Source: Ignavibacteria bacterium
GTDB lineage: Bacteria; Bacteroidota; Ignavibacteria; Kapaibacteriales; UBA2268
Direction: 5' to 3'
DNA: 39,516 bases
Assembly: GCA_016844745.1 (NCBI GenBank)
Contig: JAERMQ010000052.1
Span: 1 to 39,516 of the forward strand
Positions 30,642 to 39,516 of this stretch are shown piece by piece. The notes beneath the pieces are model-generated. The model was not told the DNA's origin. It saw only the letters and a list, made by a program, of their open reading frames with translations, and ran no database searches. Both the position numbers and the translations under genes were made by a program. The first letter of the stretch is position 1, and each line of letters starts with the position of its first letter.

Positions 30642-33600
30642 TTATTTTACGATTATTTTCTCGACATAAAAATCTTTATCAATTGAAATATGTAGGATAT
30701 ACATCCCTTTCGATAAAAGCGATAAGTCAATCTTTTCATTCCAATTTTCCGAATTAATCCGAAATTCATTCGCTAAAATTTCTTTGCCTAACAAATCAGT
30801 GATTTTCAAATCAATTAGTCTTCCTTGGATTCCAATAATATAGATTTGAAGCAAACCTTCAGTTGGATTTGGATAGATTGATACTTTATACTGAATATCA
30901 ATATCATTTACACCGGAAATAAAATTATAAATATCCGAAATTTCGGATTTGCAGCCAAATAGATTGGTAATTTGTAAGGTATATTTTCCGGTTTTTTCAG
31001 CATAAATTCTCTTTGTTGTTGAGTTAATCATCAAAGTATCGTTAAAATACCATTCATATTTTATTGAATTTTCTGTTGATTCCAAATATTGGTCTATCTG
31101 CAAAATTGAAGGTTTTACCGGATTTGGATTGACCTTAATATTTTGTGAAGTTGTAGAGGAACAGCCATAAGAATTTGTATAAGAGTAGGTGATTGTATGG
31201 ATTCCATCATTTGCCACAGTTGGGTCAAATATTCCGTTCTGCACTCCAATTCCGAAGTAACTACCACCTGCAGGCGAGGCAAATTGTAATGTTATCGGTC
31301 CATCCTTTTGACAAATTGTTGGCAGTGTATCAGTCGAAATCTTAGGATTTGCAATAATGGATATATTTTTTGTTATTGATTTTGTACATCCGGTATTTTT
31401 GTCCGATTCGATAAGTGTGACGGATTGAGTACCGGTTGAATCAAAAATGACAGCTACAAAACTGGTATCATTCCTGCCTGAAATTTTACCGCCTGTTACG
31501 GACCAGTGATATAATATTTTTTGTTTATCAGGGGTTGCAAAACTACTCATATTATTCTCACATGAGGCTGTATCGCCGGTAAAATCAAATTTTGGTGGGA
31601 AAGCTACGGATAATCCATTCCCGTTATCGTTGCTAATAATGTTATCAGAGGACACAATTCTAATTCTATACTGTAAACCATCGGGTAATATTTCAGGAAT
31701 TTTACCTATGATTATACCCGGTTGATTTGTATTTAATGAACCTAAAATTTTTGGAGAATTAAAATTGCCATACTCATCAGATAACTGAATGGTGAAGACA
31801 TTAGTTTCTTTGAAAATCAATTGGGGTATGAAAGGTACGTTTATTTCCGTACCTTTGCATAAATATTTTGCATCGTAATTAAGTATGATCTGTTGTCCGA
31901 TTTTATATAGAAATGCCGTTTCATTAGGGTCATAGATATGCTCGGTATTTAATCCGCCGGTCAGGGAATCATATTCCGTCCAGCCTGTGACATGTAAGTT
32001 ATCAAGATTGTCAATTACCATACAACCGAATTTTTCCTGCAACTTGCCACCAAGATATGAAGCCCAATCTGTTATACCATCTGTCAGGTATTTCGAAATA
32101 AATATATCGGGACTACCGAGTGAAGTTTTATATAAGAAATTTGTAGGTAAATCCTTGCTATCGGTTGAACCCCCTATATAAATTTTTCCTGATTTGTCGA
32201 AAACGATAGAACCGCAATTTTCTGTTTTATTTCCACCGAAATACCTTGCCCATAAATAAAATCCGTCAGGTTTCAGCTTGAGAACGAAGGCGTCTTGCTC
32301 ACCCATAAGGGTATCAACTCCATAATTCACCCTTAGATGTTGGCTTAATGTATTTCCGCCTGCAACGATAAAATCGTTTTTATCAACGGCAACTGCGTTT
32401 ATTACATCAACACTATCACCACCGTAATATACCGACCAAAGCAATTCACCGTTGTTGGTCAATTTAGCAATGAATCCGTCCGTATAACCTTTTTGAGAGG
32501 AATAAGATAATGCTGCCGGATAGAAATAACTGGTAGTACCTCCACAAACCAGGACGTTTAAAGATTTGTCTAATGTTATGCCACGGGTCCAATCATGTCC
32601 GTCACCACCGAGGTATATTGCCCAAACCGTATTGCCTTCGGGCGTCAATTTAAGTACGAAGGATTCGGACTGTGAACCGCGGTATTTATTAGAAGTGGTT
32701 TTTAAATTAGTACTTAAAGCATAACCGGTAGCGTAACAATTCTTTAAGCTGTCAACGACAATTCCATAACCTGTATCATCTTCGCCACCTCCGTAAAAAG
32801 TCATCCATTTTTGTGTTCCGTTCGGATTTAAACGAAGAATGAAAGCATCTATATTTCCACGAGGATACATTTGATTTATTGTTCCGTTAATATCCTTGCT
32901 AAGGGAGGAGCCAAGCACATATATACCCTGTTCCAAATCAACCGCAATACTTCTGGCTTCATCTGTGGAAGAACCACCATAATATGTACTCCAAATCCTT
33001 TTACCGTTTTTATCATATTTTGCAATAAAGGCATCACCATTGCCGGTATATTCGATTTGTTGGGTATTAACTATTAAATTTGTACTATATGTTTGACCAA
33101 CCATATATGAATTGCCCAGACTATCGATAGCAAGTCCATGTGCAAATTCGTTCCCGTCGCCGCCAAAATTGGAGCCCCATAATCTAACGACAGGGTCGAT
33201 TATAAGTGGCTTGGAGCGGTCATAACTGCCAATGTCGAAACCAATGGTACCATCGTTTAATTCTATAAAATTTCCATCGTATTTGATTCGTTTATTGTTT
33301 TCATTTTGATAGATTATTGGCTTAGGTTGTTCGAAACTTCCGAAAAGATTAGTTATTGTTAATAAACCATCGGATGTTATCCCTGAATTTATTGCGTTTT
33401 TTATACGCATCTTAATTACTGATGGAGATGTTCCCGGTAAGACTACAAAATCATATTCAAATCTTCCGTCGGGGTTTTCATAAAGAACAAGGTCAATCCC
33501 TTTGTAAACATCTTTTAATATTACATTTCCATAGTTTTTTACAAAGTAAAATTCTTTATCGCCAATGATGTAATTGTTATATGCAGATAACTCGTCTGTT

Positions 33601-33995
33601 TTAAAAATCCTGGGATTTGGGTTTGCACCAATAAAATCTAAATCGGTTCGGCATAATTTAACTGATTTTTTGATTGGCTTTACCGGTCTGGTTAACCCGA
33701 AATCTTGTTGTTTCGATTTAACATTATCATCTCCCTGATGGAAGACAAAACTTAGTCCCTGCTTGCGAACATAAATTTTTATTCCATTAATGTTAGTTAC
33801 AAATAAAACTTCTTCTGGTACTATACCATTAACATCAGTGAATTGACCGACGTTTTCAGTAAATTCAATTGCAGTAGTCATGGGATTTTGATATTCACCC
33901 TGAATCTGGCTATATAAATCAGGCAAGCAGATTATATAGGCAAATACTATATACAAAGCAACTTTCTTCAATAATACTAAGGAAGGAAAATACAT
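30642..33995 (-). CDS. SBBP-repeat beta-propeller protein exported by T9SS
   Basis: A 1117-residue secreted protein. After the signal peptide (about 1-30) an N-terminal beta domain (about 40-270) is of the kind that often precedes SBBP repeats (FTENVGQF, YDFVVLPG). About 270-690 hold seven or so SBBP repeats of some 55 residues, with recurrent YYGGSxxDxAxxIAVD and WxxYxGG motifs. About 700-1035 are Ig/PKD-like domains (SIIANPKIS, TSQNIKVNPNP). About 1040-1117 form the T9SS sorting domain (VSIYPNPTEG, DLLGKEI, GMYILHI, KIIVK end). GAGG stands just before the ATG. A surface protein of unknown role. On the minus strand TATATTTG occurs about 50 bp upstream, but its -33 partner is poorly spaced. 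Confidence 0.88.
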   Translation of the reverse strand: MYFPSLVLLKKVALYIVFAYIICLPDLYSQIQGEYQNPMTTAIEFTENVGQFTDVNGIVPEEVLFVTNINGIKIYVRKQGLSFVFHQGDDNVKSKQQDFGLTRPVKPIKKSVKLCRTDLDFIGANPNPRIFKTDELSAYNNYIIGDKEFYFVKNYGNVILKDVYKGIDLVLYENPDGRFEYDFVVLPGTSPSVIKMRIKNAINSGITSDGLLTITNLFGSFEQPKPIIYQNENNKRIKYDGNFIELNDGTIGFDIGSYDRSKPLIIDPVVRLWGSNFGGDGNEFAHGLAIDSLGNSYMVGQTYSTNLIVNTQQIEYTGNGDAFIAKYDKNGKRIWSTYYGGSSTDEARSIAVDLEQGIYVLGSSLSKDINGTINQMYPRGNIDAFILRLNPNGTQKWMTFYGGGEDDTGYGIVVDSLKNCYATGYALSTNLKTTSNKYRGSQSESFVLKLTPEGNTVWAIYLGGDGHDWTRGITLDKSLNVLVCGGTTSYFYPAALSYSSQKGYTDGFIAKLTNNGELLWSVYYGGDSVDVINAVAVDKNDFIVAGGNTLSQHLRVNYGVDTLMGEQDAFVLKLKPDGFYLWARYFGGNKTENCGSIVFDKSGKIYIGGSTDSKDLPTNFLYKTSLGSPDIFISKYLTDGITDWASYLGGKLQEKFGCMVIDNLDNLHVTGWTEYDSLTGGLNTEHIYDPNETAFLYKIGQQIILNYDAKYLCKGTEINVPFIPQLIFKETNVFTIQLSDEYGNFNSPKILGSLNTNQPGIIIGKIPEILPDGLQYRIRIVSSDNIISNDNGNGLSVAFPPKFDFTGDTASCENNMSSFATPDKQKILYHWSVTGGKISGRNDTSFVAVIFDSTGTQSVTLIESDKNTGCTKSITKNISIIANPKISTDTLPTICQKDGPITLQFASPAGGSYFGIGVQNGIFDPTVANDGIHTITYSYTNSYGCSSTTSQNIKVNPNPVKPSILQIDQYLESTENSIKYEWYFNDTLMINSTTKRIYAEKTGKYTLQITNLFGCKSEISDIYNFISGVNDIDIQYKVSIYPNPTEGLLQIYIIGIQGRLIDLKITDLLGKEILANEFRINSENWNEKIDLSLLSKGMYILHISIDKDFYVEKIIVK

Positions 33996-34086
33996 TGAAA
34001 CCTCAAAAAAACAGTAAATATATTAATTAATAAATTCTTCAAATATAAGAAAAAATTTTAAATCCAATTGTTAATTTATTATAATA

Positions 34087-34228
34087 ATTAAGAGTCTGTG
34101 GAAAAACTAATTATATGGAAGAATGTCATTCGTAAGCGAAGTGAAGAATCCAGTCCCAAAGCCGATTCTGGATTCTTCACTTCGCTTACGAATGAAATTC
34201 TTCTTTACTTTTTCAACAGGCTCTTAAT
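34087..34228. repeat. Family-2 palindrome, copy d (extended)
   Basis: The core is GAATGTCATTCGTAAGCGAA and its complement. The outer arms (ATTAAGAGTCTGTGGAAAAAC and CTTTTTCAACAGGCTCTTAAT, in part) also pair, giving a unit of about 142 bp. The loop contains CCAGTCCCAAAG. Confidence 0.8.
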
Positions 34229-34257
34229 AATGTAATTGCAAAAAAAATCTTTTAATC

Positions 34258-34974
34258 TTAGTTGCTATCAGCCAATGATTTACAATCGATGACAATTACA
34301 AATTCTCCCTTTGCGCTTTCCTTTCTTCCGGCAAATTCATTATAGCATTCAGTTATTGTACCACGAAAATATTCCTCATATATTTTACTTATTTCCCTTG
34401 CTACAACTGCTTTACGGTCAGAGCCGCAGTAAAGTGATAATTCACCTAATAATTTAACTATCCTATGTGATGATTCATAAAGAACAACTGTAGTATTAAG
34501 TGATGCAGCATTTTCAAGGAAGGTTTTTCTGCCTTTTTTGTGAGGCGGGAAACCTAAAAATGTAAAATTGTGAATTGGGAGCCCGCTTGCAACCAATGCG
34601 GGTATTAATGCAGTAGCCCCCGGTAGCGAAATAATTTGAATGCCGGATTCGATTGCAGCCTGAACTACTCTATAAGCCGGGTCTGAAATACCAGGAGTTC
34701 CGGCATCGCTAACCAAAGCAACCGTTCCGCCTTTTGATAATATATCAATAATTTGTGCAGCCCTGACTTCTTCGTTTTTATCATGGCAGCTAATCAGCTT
34801 TTTGCCCTTTATATCGAAATGTTTAAGCAACATTCCGGTTCTCCGTGTATCCTCGCAGGCAATATAATCCGCTGAACTCAGGGTTTCGATAGCACGAATC
34901 GTGATATCCTGCATATTACCGATAGGAGTCGGAACAATCGTGAGGATAGGTTTGAAATTTTGCACTGATTTCAT
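34258..34974 (-). CDS. rsmI: 16S rRNA (cytidine-1402-2'-O)-methyltransferase
   Basis: RsmI methylates the 2'-O of C1402 in 16S rRNA using S-adenosylmethionine, and acts at the ribosomal P site. The 238-residue protein carries the family motifs in order: IVPTPIGNMQDIT, CEDTRRTG, SDAGTPGISDP, LPGATALIPALVASGLP, FLGFPPHKKG, YESSHRI and REISKIYEE. Length is that of the catalytic core; the C-terminal extension found in some members is missing. No strong Shine-Dalgarno is seen before the ATG. It lies between two hairpin repeats and upstream of nothing obviously related. Confidence 0.96.
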   Translation of the reverse strand: MKSVQNFKPILTIVPTPIGNMQDITIRAIETLSSADYIACEDTRRTGMLLKHFDIKGKKLISCHDKNEEVRAAQIIDILSKGGTVALVSDAGTPGISDPAYRVVQAAIESGIQIISLPGATALIPALVASGLPIHNFTFLGFPPHKKGRKTFLENAASLNTTVVLYESSHRIVKLLGELSLYCGSDRKAVVAREISKIYEEYFRGTITECYNEFAGRKESAKGEFVIVIDCKSLADSN

Positions 34975-35059
34975 TTGATAAAGTCTTTTTAAAAGTTGGT
35001 TTTAAATAAATTGAAATGTCATTCTTTCGATTATGTTTGTATCAAAATTTGGGATATGG

Positions 35060-35139
35060 AAGAATGTCATTCTGAACGAAGTGAAGAATCCAGTCCCAAT
35101 GATGCTTCTGGATTCTTCACTTCGTTCAGAATGACATTC
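35060..35139. repeat. Family-2 palindrome, copy e
   Basis: GGAAGAATGTCATTCTGAAC and its complement flank an asymmetric loop CCAGTCCCAATGATGCTTCTGG. Same orientation as copies b and d. Confidence 0.85.
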
Positions 35140-35192
35140 ATCTTGAAATATGATACAGTCTCGAATGAAGTAATGACAAATTATTTGATTAA

Positions 35193-35702
35193 TCATTTTT
35201 TATTTCTTAATTCGTTAAAAAAATTCTTAATAATCAATGAACATTCTTTTTCCAAAACACCTCCTATTACTTCACAACGATGGTTCAGGCGCTCGTCGTC
35301 AGCTATTCGGTACAAGCACTCACAAGCTCCGGCTTTGGGGTCCCGAGCGCCATAAACCAATCTTTTAATGCGGGCAAGAACCATTGCTCCGGCGCACATT
35401 GCACATGGTTCGAGAGTTACGTATAATGATGAGTTTAATAAATGTTTATATCCGGTAAATTGAATAGCTTCGCGAATAACAAGCAATTCCGCATGGGCTG
35501 TTGCATCCGATAGGTTCTCAACCTGATTCCTGTTCCGGGCAATTATTTCACCATCTATTACAATTACTGCACCAATTGGAACATCGCTGGTAAGAAGCGC
35601 TTTCCCTGCTTCGAACAGCGCTTGTTGCATATAATATTCATCAGGTTTAGCGTGATTATTCATTAGTGTTTCTAAATTGAATAAGATGTTTTTTCTTATC
35701 AT
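35193..35702 (-). CDS. tadA: tRNA-specific adenosine deaminase
   Basis: TadA deaminates A34 to inosine in tRNA-Arg(ACG). The 169-residue protein has the zinc/catalytic motifs HAE (His70, Glu72) and PCAMCAGA (Cys100, Cys103), with the surrounding GARDPKAGAC segment of the family. The first 13 residues (MIRKNILFNLETL) are unlike family N termini, so ATG 35663 (MNNHAKPDEYYM) may be the true start; neither has a clear ribosome-binding site. Hairpin repeats lie on both sides. Confidence 0.94.
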   Translation of the reverse strand: MIRKNILFNLETLMNNHAKPDEYYMQQALFEAGKALLTSDVPIGAVIVIDGEIIARNRNQVENLSDATAHAELLVIREAIQFTGYKHLLNSSLYVTLEPCAMCAGAMVLARIKRLVYGARDPKAGACECLYRIADDERLNHRCEVIGGVLEKECSLIIKNFFNELRNKK

Positions 35703-35720
35703 AGACTTTACGAAATGTTT

Positions 35721-35806
35721 AGAAGAATGTCATTCTGAATGAAGTGAAGAATCCAGAAACAACATTGGGACTGGATTCTTCACTTCGTTCAGAATGACAT
35801 TCTTCT
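35721..35806. repeat. Family-2 palindrome, copy f (opposite orientation)
   Basis: AGAAGAATGTCATTCTGAAT and its complement. The loop reads CCAGAAACAACATTGGGACTGG, the reverse complement of the loop type in copies b and e, so this copy is inverted. Confidence 0.85.
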
Positions 35807-35850
35807 TGATTTTTGATAAAGTATCATTTTTAGAATTGACAGTTTTTAAA

Positions 35851-36879
35851 CTATTTATTCAGGAAATCATTATATCTTCTCTCTTTACGCTTCTTCCAGC
35901 CTCCTTTATGATACGCATAGCTGCAAAGCAGGGGCAGAGCTATTGTTGCTTCGCTATAAACCATTTGTTCATAAGTTGTATGAACTTTACCCCATGAACT
36001 GGCTTCTTTCAGGGTAGAGCCTGATAAACCGCCATCACGTTCGTCGGCAACGGTAATTTGAATGGCATATTTATGCATATCCTCCTCATGCCCCAAAACA
36101 TCGGCTGCTACGACCACATCCTGGGTAAAATTCTTGGGTACTCCGCCGCCAACCATAAAAATACCGGATTGCTTGCCTTTAATTTTAATCTTCGTGAGTT
36201 CCAGAAAATCTTTGGCAGAGTCAAGTGATAGAGTAGCTCCCTTAGCATGAAATTGATGATGAATCAGTCCGAATCCGGCTGAACAATCCGAGAATGCCGG
36301 AACAAAGACAGGAACTCCCTTTTCGTAACAAGTACGAACGACGGAATCTTTACCCTGATTATTCAATACAAGCCATTTCCCCATTTCCTCGATGAATTCC
36401 CTTGAACTGTACGGACGAGGCTCTAAAGAATTGGCAATTTCCGCAATTGTCATATCGCACACACGCAGTTCGTCTTCATCGATATATGTGTCATAAATAC
36501 GGTCAATAGCCAGCTTACGAAGCTTTTCGTCATCGATGAACGGTGTGCCTTGGTAATGCCTGAATCCGAGCCCTTCGAAAAAGTCCTGGTCAACCATAAT
36601 TGCTCCGGTAGATATGATAGCATCGACCATGTTGTTGGTAATCAAATCAACGACAATTTTTTTCATACCGGCGCTGAATAAAGACCCGGCAAGAGTTAGG
36701 AAAATTGTACACTTTGTATCATTTAGCATCATATCATAAATCGATGCTGCCCGATGCAGATTCCGTGCCTGAAAAGCCGTTTTGCTCATTGCATCGAGTA
36801 ATAGTACGGTATTAAATTTTTTTATATCGATATGCTCTACAACCATTTGCGGATTAAGGAAATCCTTCTTTTTTGCCAT
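35851..36879 (-). CDS. Deoxyhypusine synthase-like protein
   Basis: A 342-residue cytoplasmic enzyme of the deoxyhypusine synthase family: LTLAGSLFSAGMKKIV (active-site start), STGA, FIEEMGKW, VPVFVPAFSD, GGGVPKNF, DGGLSGSTLKEASSWGKV and SEATIALPLL. The catalytic lysine that forms the enzyme-spermidine imine is Lys298 in SWGKV. Bacteria lack eIF5A hypusination, and bacterial members are known or proposed to use free amines (homospermidine synthesis from spermidine or putrescine). AAGGAG precedes the ATG. It stands alone between a hairpin repeat and a divergent T9SS gene, and no other polyamine gene is seen here. Confidence 0.92.
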   Translation of the reverse strand: MAKKKDFLNPQMVVEHIDIKKFNTVLLLDAMSKTAFQARNLHRAASIYDMMLNDTKCTIFLTLAGSLFSAGMKKIVVDLITNNMVDAIISTGAIMVDQDFFEGLGFRHYQGTPFIDDEKLRKLAIDRIYDTYIDEDELRVCDMTIAEIANSLEPRPYSSREFIEEMGKWLVLNNQGKDSVVRTCYEKGVPVFVPAFSDCSAGFGLIHHQFHAKGATLSLDSAKDFLELTKIKIKGKQSGIFMVGGGVPKNFTQDVVVAADVLGHEEDMHKYAIQITVADERDGGLSGSTLKEASSWGKVHTTYEQMVYSEATIALPLLCSYAYHKGGWKKRKERRYNDFLNK

Positions 36880-37080
36880 TGTTACTCCTTTTTAAACTTA
36901 TAAATTAATCCAAATAATATCATAAATTTATTACAAAATTAATAAGAATTAGTCAACTAATATTATTTTTCAGTCGGGATTTTGTAACTTTTTTATAGTA
37001 TCCGGTGTCTATATATTAACTATGGAGAAAAATACGAAATAGATTTTTTTATCATTTCTAAATAAAACATAGTGAAGGAA

Positions 37081-37112
37081 TTTGGATGTAAATATGATAA
37101 CACGTAACTTTG
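37081..37112 (+). promoter_or_regulatory. Bacteroidota-type promoter for the Asp-box T9SS gene
   Basis: TTTG at 37081-37084 and TAACTTTG at 37105-37112, again spaced by exactly 20 bp. It predicts a transcript start near 37118 and a leader of about 50 nt before the ATG at 37169. Confidence 0.7.
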
Positions 37113-37168
37113 TAATCTTTAATTAGAGGATATTATTATATATTTTTTTTATTTTATATGGGCACTTT

Positions 37169-39310
37169 ATGAAAACATCACAGACCAAATTTTTTATCAT
37201 GTCCTTTTTCGTAATATTTACAATTCTGACTATTTCAGTTTATAGTAAGCAGGGAAATGATAATCGAGCCAATTCAAGACTAACCGTTCCTACCGGAATG
37301 ACGGTTAGTAAAATTCAAACACCACAATTTTTGAACAAAATTCTGCAGGACATTTATCCGAATAATCTTAATTTGGTTGGTTCGGACAAAAATGGCAATA
37401 AATTATTAGGTGCAAACCCGGACGGCACTTCGCTTGGTTCCTGCTGGTATGACCAACAAACGACAGCCTCTATGCCAAGAAGAGTAACAATGTACAAACC
37501 CGACGCAAATGCTGCCGTTTTCAACGTTGCTTCCGTCGGCACACAGTCCGGCTCTGTCGGAAGAGGACAATTCGGTTCAAATGGTACTTATGCTTCATTA
37601 GGAACATATTTTAATTTTTTAGACGGAACAACTACACCACCATCACCGGAAGGACCTTGGGTAAGAGCCGAAAAACGAATTGCTGTACCAGGAAGTATAG
37701 TTCAAAAAAGCGATGGCAGCGTATTTACAATTTCACATTCATGCGCAACAATGGTTTCTGCACAAGGCAGAAGACTTACTTTAAGCGGTCCAATGAATTT
37801 ATCAAAAAATCAGGCTTTCGTGAATACTTTTACAACCGACTCAATTGTTACTCCCGACGGGTATTTCCCTCGCCTGGCAATAGATGGGTCAAGTAATCTT
37901 CATCTCATATTTAATCACAGGAATCCAACATCTACTAATTTTAATAACATAGGTTACATGCGTTCCACTGACGGAGGTAATACCTGGTCACAGGAATTAG
38001 TTATGACTGGTGTTAATGCTTTTGATATAACAGCTCAAGGTCAATATTCAGCAGCCGGACATGATGCTTATACTATCGATGCTAATGGCAGTAATGTTGT
38101 AATTGCCTGGATTGACAGAAACCTGAACTTTGCTTATAGGAAATCAACGGATAAGGGAGAAAATTGGGACACACCTAATTACGTATTTTATAATGGTTCA
38201 TTAGATACGGTACTGTATCCTAATTCTACAACTTATAAAGGTCATTCGGATACGGTTCCATCAGCAGGATTACATATCGATGCCATTCTTGATGATAACG
38301 GCAATATTCATACTGTCTGCAATATAATAAATGTGGTTAGAACTGGGGATGTTGATTTGGATGATAACAGCGAATGGTATTTTGTTCCCGGTCAGGATAC
38401 AATTAAAGGGGTAGGTTATTATTTTAGATGGGGTTTTAATTATAAATATATTCCCGCTTCAACGACAGAACAAAGTGTATATCACGCTGCGGGGACTCCT
38501 GCCGGTATAGGATTAGCATACCCCAAGCAAGGGACAATCGGGCATTATTACCCATTTCCAAATACGGACAGAAATCTTGACGACAGCGCAAAATGCTTTG
38601 CAGGCTACGCAGTTGGTTACCCTCAGCTTTCTTTTGGTGAAGATGGATTTTTGTATTTTGTTTATACTTCTGTTATGGATTCCCTTAATCCAAATGCTGA
38701 TGCGGATGAGGTGTTATTCACTGCGACAAATGACCCTACAAGACAATATTATTTCTTTAACAGGCATATTTTTGTAACAAGAATGGATATGACTACCTTC
38801 ACTTGGTCTGAGCCATATAATATTACTCCTATTGGATATGATTGTGCTTATCCGAGTGTATCAAAAAAATCCCCTATGATTAACGGAGAAATCAAAATTC
38901 CTATTATTTATCAATATGATAAAAATCCTTTCAATTGGATTACTTTTAATAGATTCGTTAGCAATATGACCGATGAACCAAAGATAATGTTCAATTTATT
39001 CCCGTTCAAGGCATGGACTGCAGGTGTTGAAACATTGAACGATAATGCATCGAACAATACTTTGGAGATAGTCCCGAATCCGGCAACCGATGCATCGAAA
39101 ATCAACTTCTCTATTACCAAACCCGGTGATGTTTCAATTGGTATTTTCAACCTATTAGGTCAACAAGTAGCTTCTCTTGCAAACGAAACTCTTGCAACCG
39201 GTTCATATTCAATACCGTTACAAATTGAAAATCTTAATCAAGGCACTTATTTCATTACTTTAAAATCAGGTTCTGTAGCTATTACCAAACCTATGCAGGT
39301 TATAAAGTAA
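37169..39310 (+). CDS. T9SS-exported protein with Asp-box (sialidase-like propeller) repeats
   Basis: A 713-residue secreted protein. The signal peptide is about 1-26 (MKTSQTKFFIMSFFVIFTIL start). A propeller-like body follows with at least two Asp-box motifs (RSTDGGNTWS at about 268-277 and KSTDKGENWD), and a type-A T9SS sorting domain at about 635-713 (LEIVPNPATDASKINFS, NLLGQQVASL, GTYFITL, MQVIK end). Asp-box repeats mark sialidase-like beta-propellers, but no sialidase arginine triad or FRIP motif is evident, so enzyme activity should not be assumed. No strong Shine-Dalgarno precedes the ATG. A strong terminator follows the stop. Confidence 0.87.
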   Translation: MKTSQTKFFIMSFFVIFTILTISVYSKQGNDNRANSRLTVPTGMTVSKIQTPQFLNKILQDIYPNNLNLVGSDKNGNKLLGANPDGTSLGSCWYDQQTTASMPRRVTMYKPDANAAVFNVASVGTQSGSVGRGQFGSNGTYASLGTYFNFLDGTTTPPSPEGPWVRAEKRIAVPGSIVQKSDGSVFTISHSCATMVSAQGRRLTLSGPMNLSKNQAFVNTFTTDSIVTPDGYFPRLAIDGSSNLHLIFNHRNPTSTNFNNIGYMRSTDGGNTWSQELVMTGVNAFDITAQGQYSAAGHDAYTIDANGSNVVIAWIDRNLNFAYRKSTDKGENWDTPNYVFYNGSLDTVLYPNSTTYKGHSDTVPSAGLHIDAILDDNGNIHTVCNIINVVRTGDVDLDDNSEWYFVPGQDTIKGVGYYFRWGFNYKYIPASTTEQSVYHAAGTPAGIGLAYPKQGTIGHYYPFPNTDRNLDDSAKCFAGYAVGYPQLSFGEDGFLYFVYTSVMDSLNPNADADEVLFTATNDPTRQYYFFNRHIFVTRMDMTTFTWSEPYNITPIGYDCAYPSVSKKSPMINGEIKIPIIYQYDKNPFNWITFNRFVSNMTDEPKIMFNLFPFKAWTAGVETLNDNASNNTLEIVPNPATDASKINFSITKPGDVSIGIFNLLGQQVASLANETLATGSYSIPLQIENLNQGTYFITLKSGSVAITKPMQVIK

Positions 39311-39330
39311 ATTTCGTTTTTAGATATTCA

Positions 39331-39376
39331 AAACCCCTTAAGAATTGAATTTCTGCTTAAGGGGTTTTTCTTTTTT
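39331..39376 (+). terminator. Rho-independent terminator
   Basis: The perfect 12-bp stem AAACCCCTTAAG / CTTAAGGGGTTT (39331-39342, 39356-39367) is followed by a T run. It ends the T9SS gene transcript. Confidence 0.9.
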
Positions 39377-39464
39377 GAAATAAGTTACATTTGTAATTAT
39401 TTATTGTGGATGAATAAAATGACAGATTTTCTTAATTCGAAATAATGGCAACTATTTCAACACT

Positions 39465-39516
39465 GAGAAACCCCCTAACCCCCTTTGAAAAAGGGGGACA
39501 ATCAATTCCCCCTTTT
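39465..39516. repeat. Family-1 palindromic repeat, copy 4 (cut by window end)
   Basis: The left arm GAGAAACCCCCTAACCCCCT and the loop are present; the right arm lies beyond the window. The left flank (GACAGATTTTCTTAATTCGA, about 39421-39440) is a diverged form of the flank of copy 2. Confidence 0.8.

Noticed and set aside
34996..35355. Plus-strand open frame of 119 codons between rsmI and tadA
   Set aside because: It spans a hairpin repeat and runs antisense into tadA. Its peptide is typical of translated GTCATTC repeats.
37169..39310. Annotation as an active sialidase
   Set aside because: Only Asp-box repeats are seen; the arginine triad and FRIP motif of sialidases are not evident.
1..39516. 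Repeat families as a CRISPR array
   Set aside because: Copies are kilobases apart, are palindromic with flanks, and have no regular spacers; no cas genes are present.

Overview
The window comes from a low-GC member of the Bacteroidota/Chlorobi (FCB) group, most like the Ignavibacteria/Kapabacteria type. The evidence is four-fold. Three secreted proteins end in type IX secretion (T9SS) sorting domains. A TPP riboswitch controls a TonB-dependent receptor. Two promoters match the Bacteroidota consensus TTTG-N20-TAnnTTTG. Hairpin repeats sit in many of the intergenic gaps. The genus cannot be fixed from sequence reading alone.

Region 1 (1-7.7 kb) is a redox module. A soluble PAS-type histidine kinase is divergent from an operon of a stand-alone receiver, an HdrD/DsrK/TmcB-like CCG iron-sulfur protein, a NarI/DsrM-like cytochrome b, a four-cluster ferredoxin subunit, and an NrfD-type quinone-interacting subunit fused to a hexahaem cytochrome c. 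This is the Dsr/Hmc/Tmc type of quinone-linked transmembrane electron-transfer complex.

Region 2 (8-19 kb) holds two paralogous PEP-synthase-like proteins. Each has an ATP-grasp domain and a swivelling phospho-histidine domain, but in place of the PEP/pyruvate barrel each has a shared C-terminal domain I do not recognise. Between and beside them lie a TauE/SafE permease, a small membrane protein, a membrane histidine kinase and a receiver-only regulator. I think this is the most likely undescribed system in the window: a phosphotransfer/transport/signalling set next to an energy-conserving complex.

Region 3 (19-23.4 kb) has a lipoprotein, tRNA-Leu(CAA), tRNA-Val(UAC), and a TPP riboswitch with a readable promoter and a Shine-Dalgarno-sequestering hairpin upstream of a predicted thiamine-related TonB-dependent receptor.

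Region 4 (23.4-30.6 kb) is accessory. It contains an orphan RHS tip whose C-terminal domain looks like a caspase/CHAT-type (clan CD) protease, with a candidate immunity gene, and a T9SS-exported fibronectin-like protein. The block is bounded by a 100-bp direct repeat (one mismatch) that precedes both the RHS gene and a pRiA4b ORF-3-like gene. Then come queC and a two-gene Mrr-like nuclease/TIR-like membrane module.

Region 5 (30.6-39.5 kb) has a large SBBP-repeat T9SS protein, rsmI, tadA, a deoxyhypusine-synthase-like gene and an Asp-box T9SS protein. Several families of palindromic repeats are scattered through the window, and some have landed in frame inside coding sequence.
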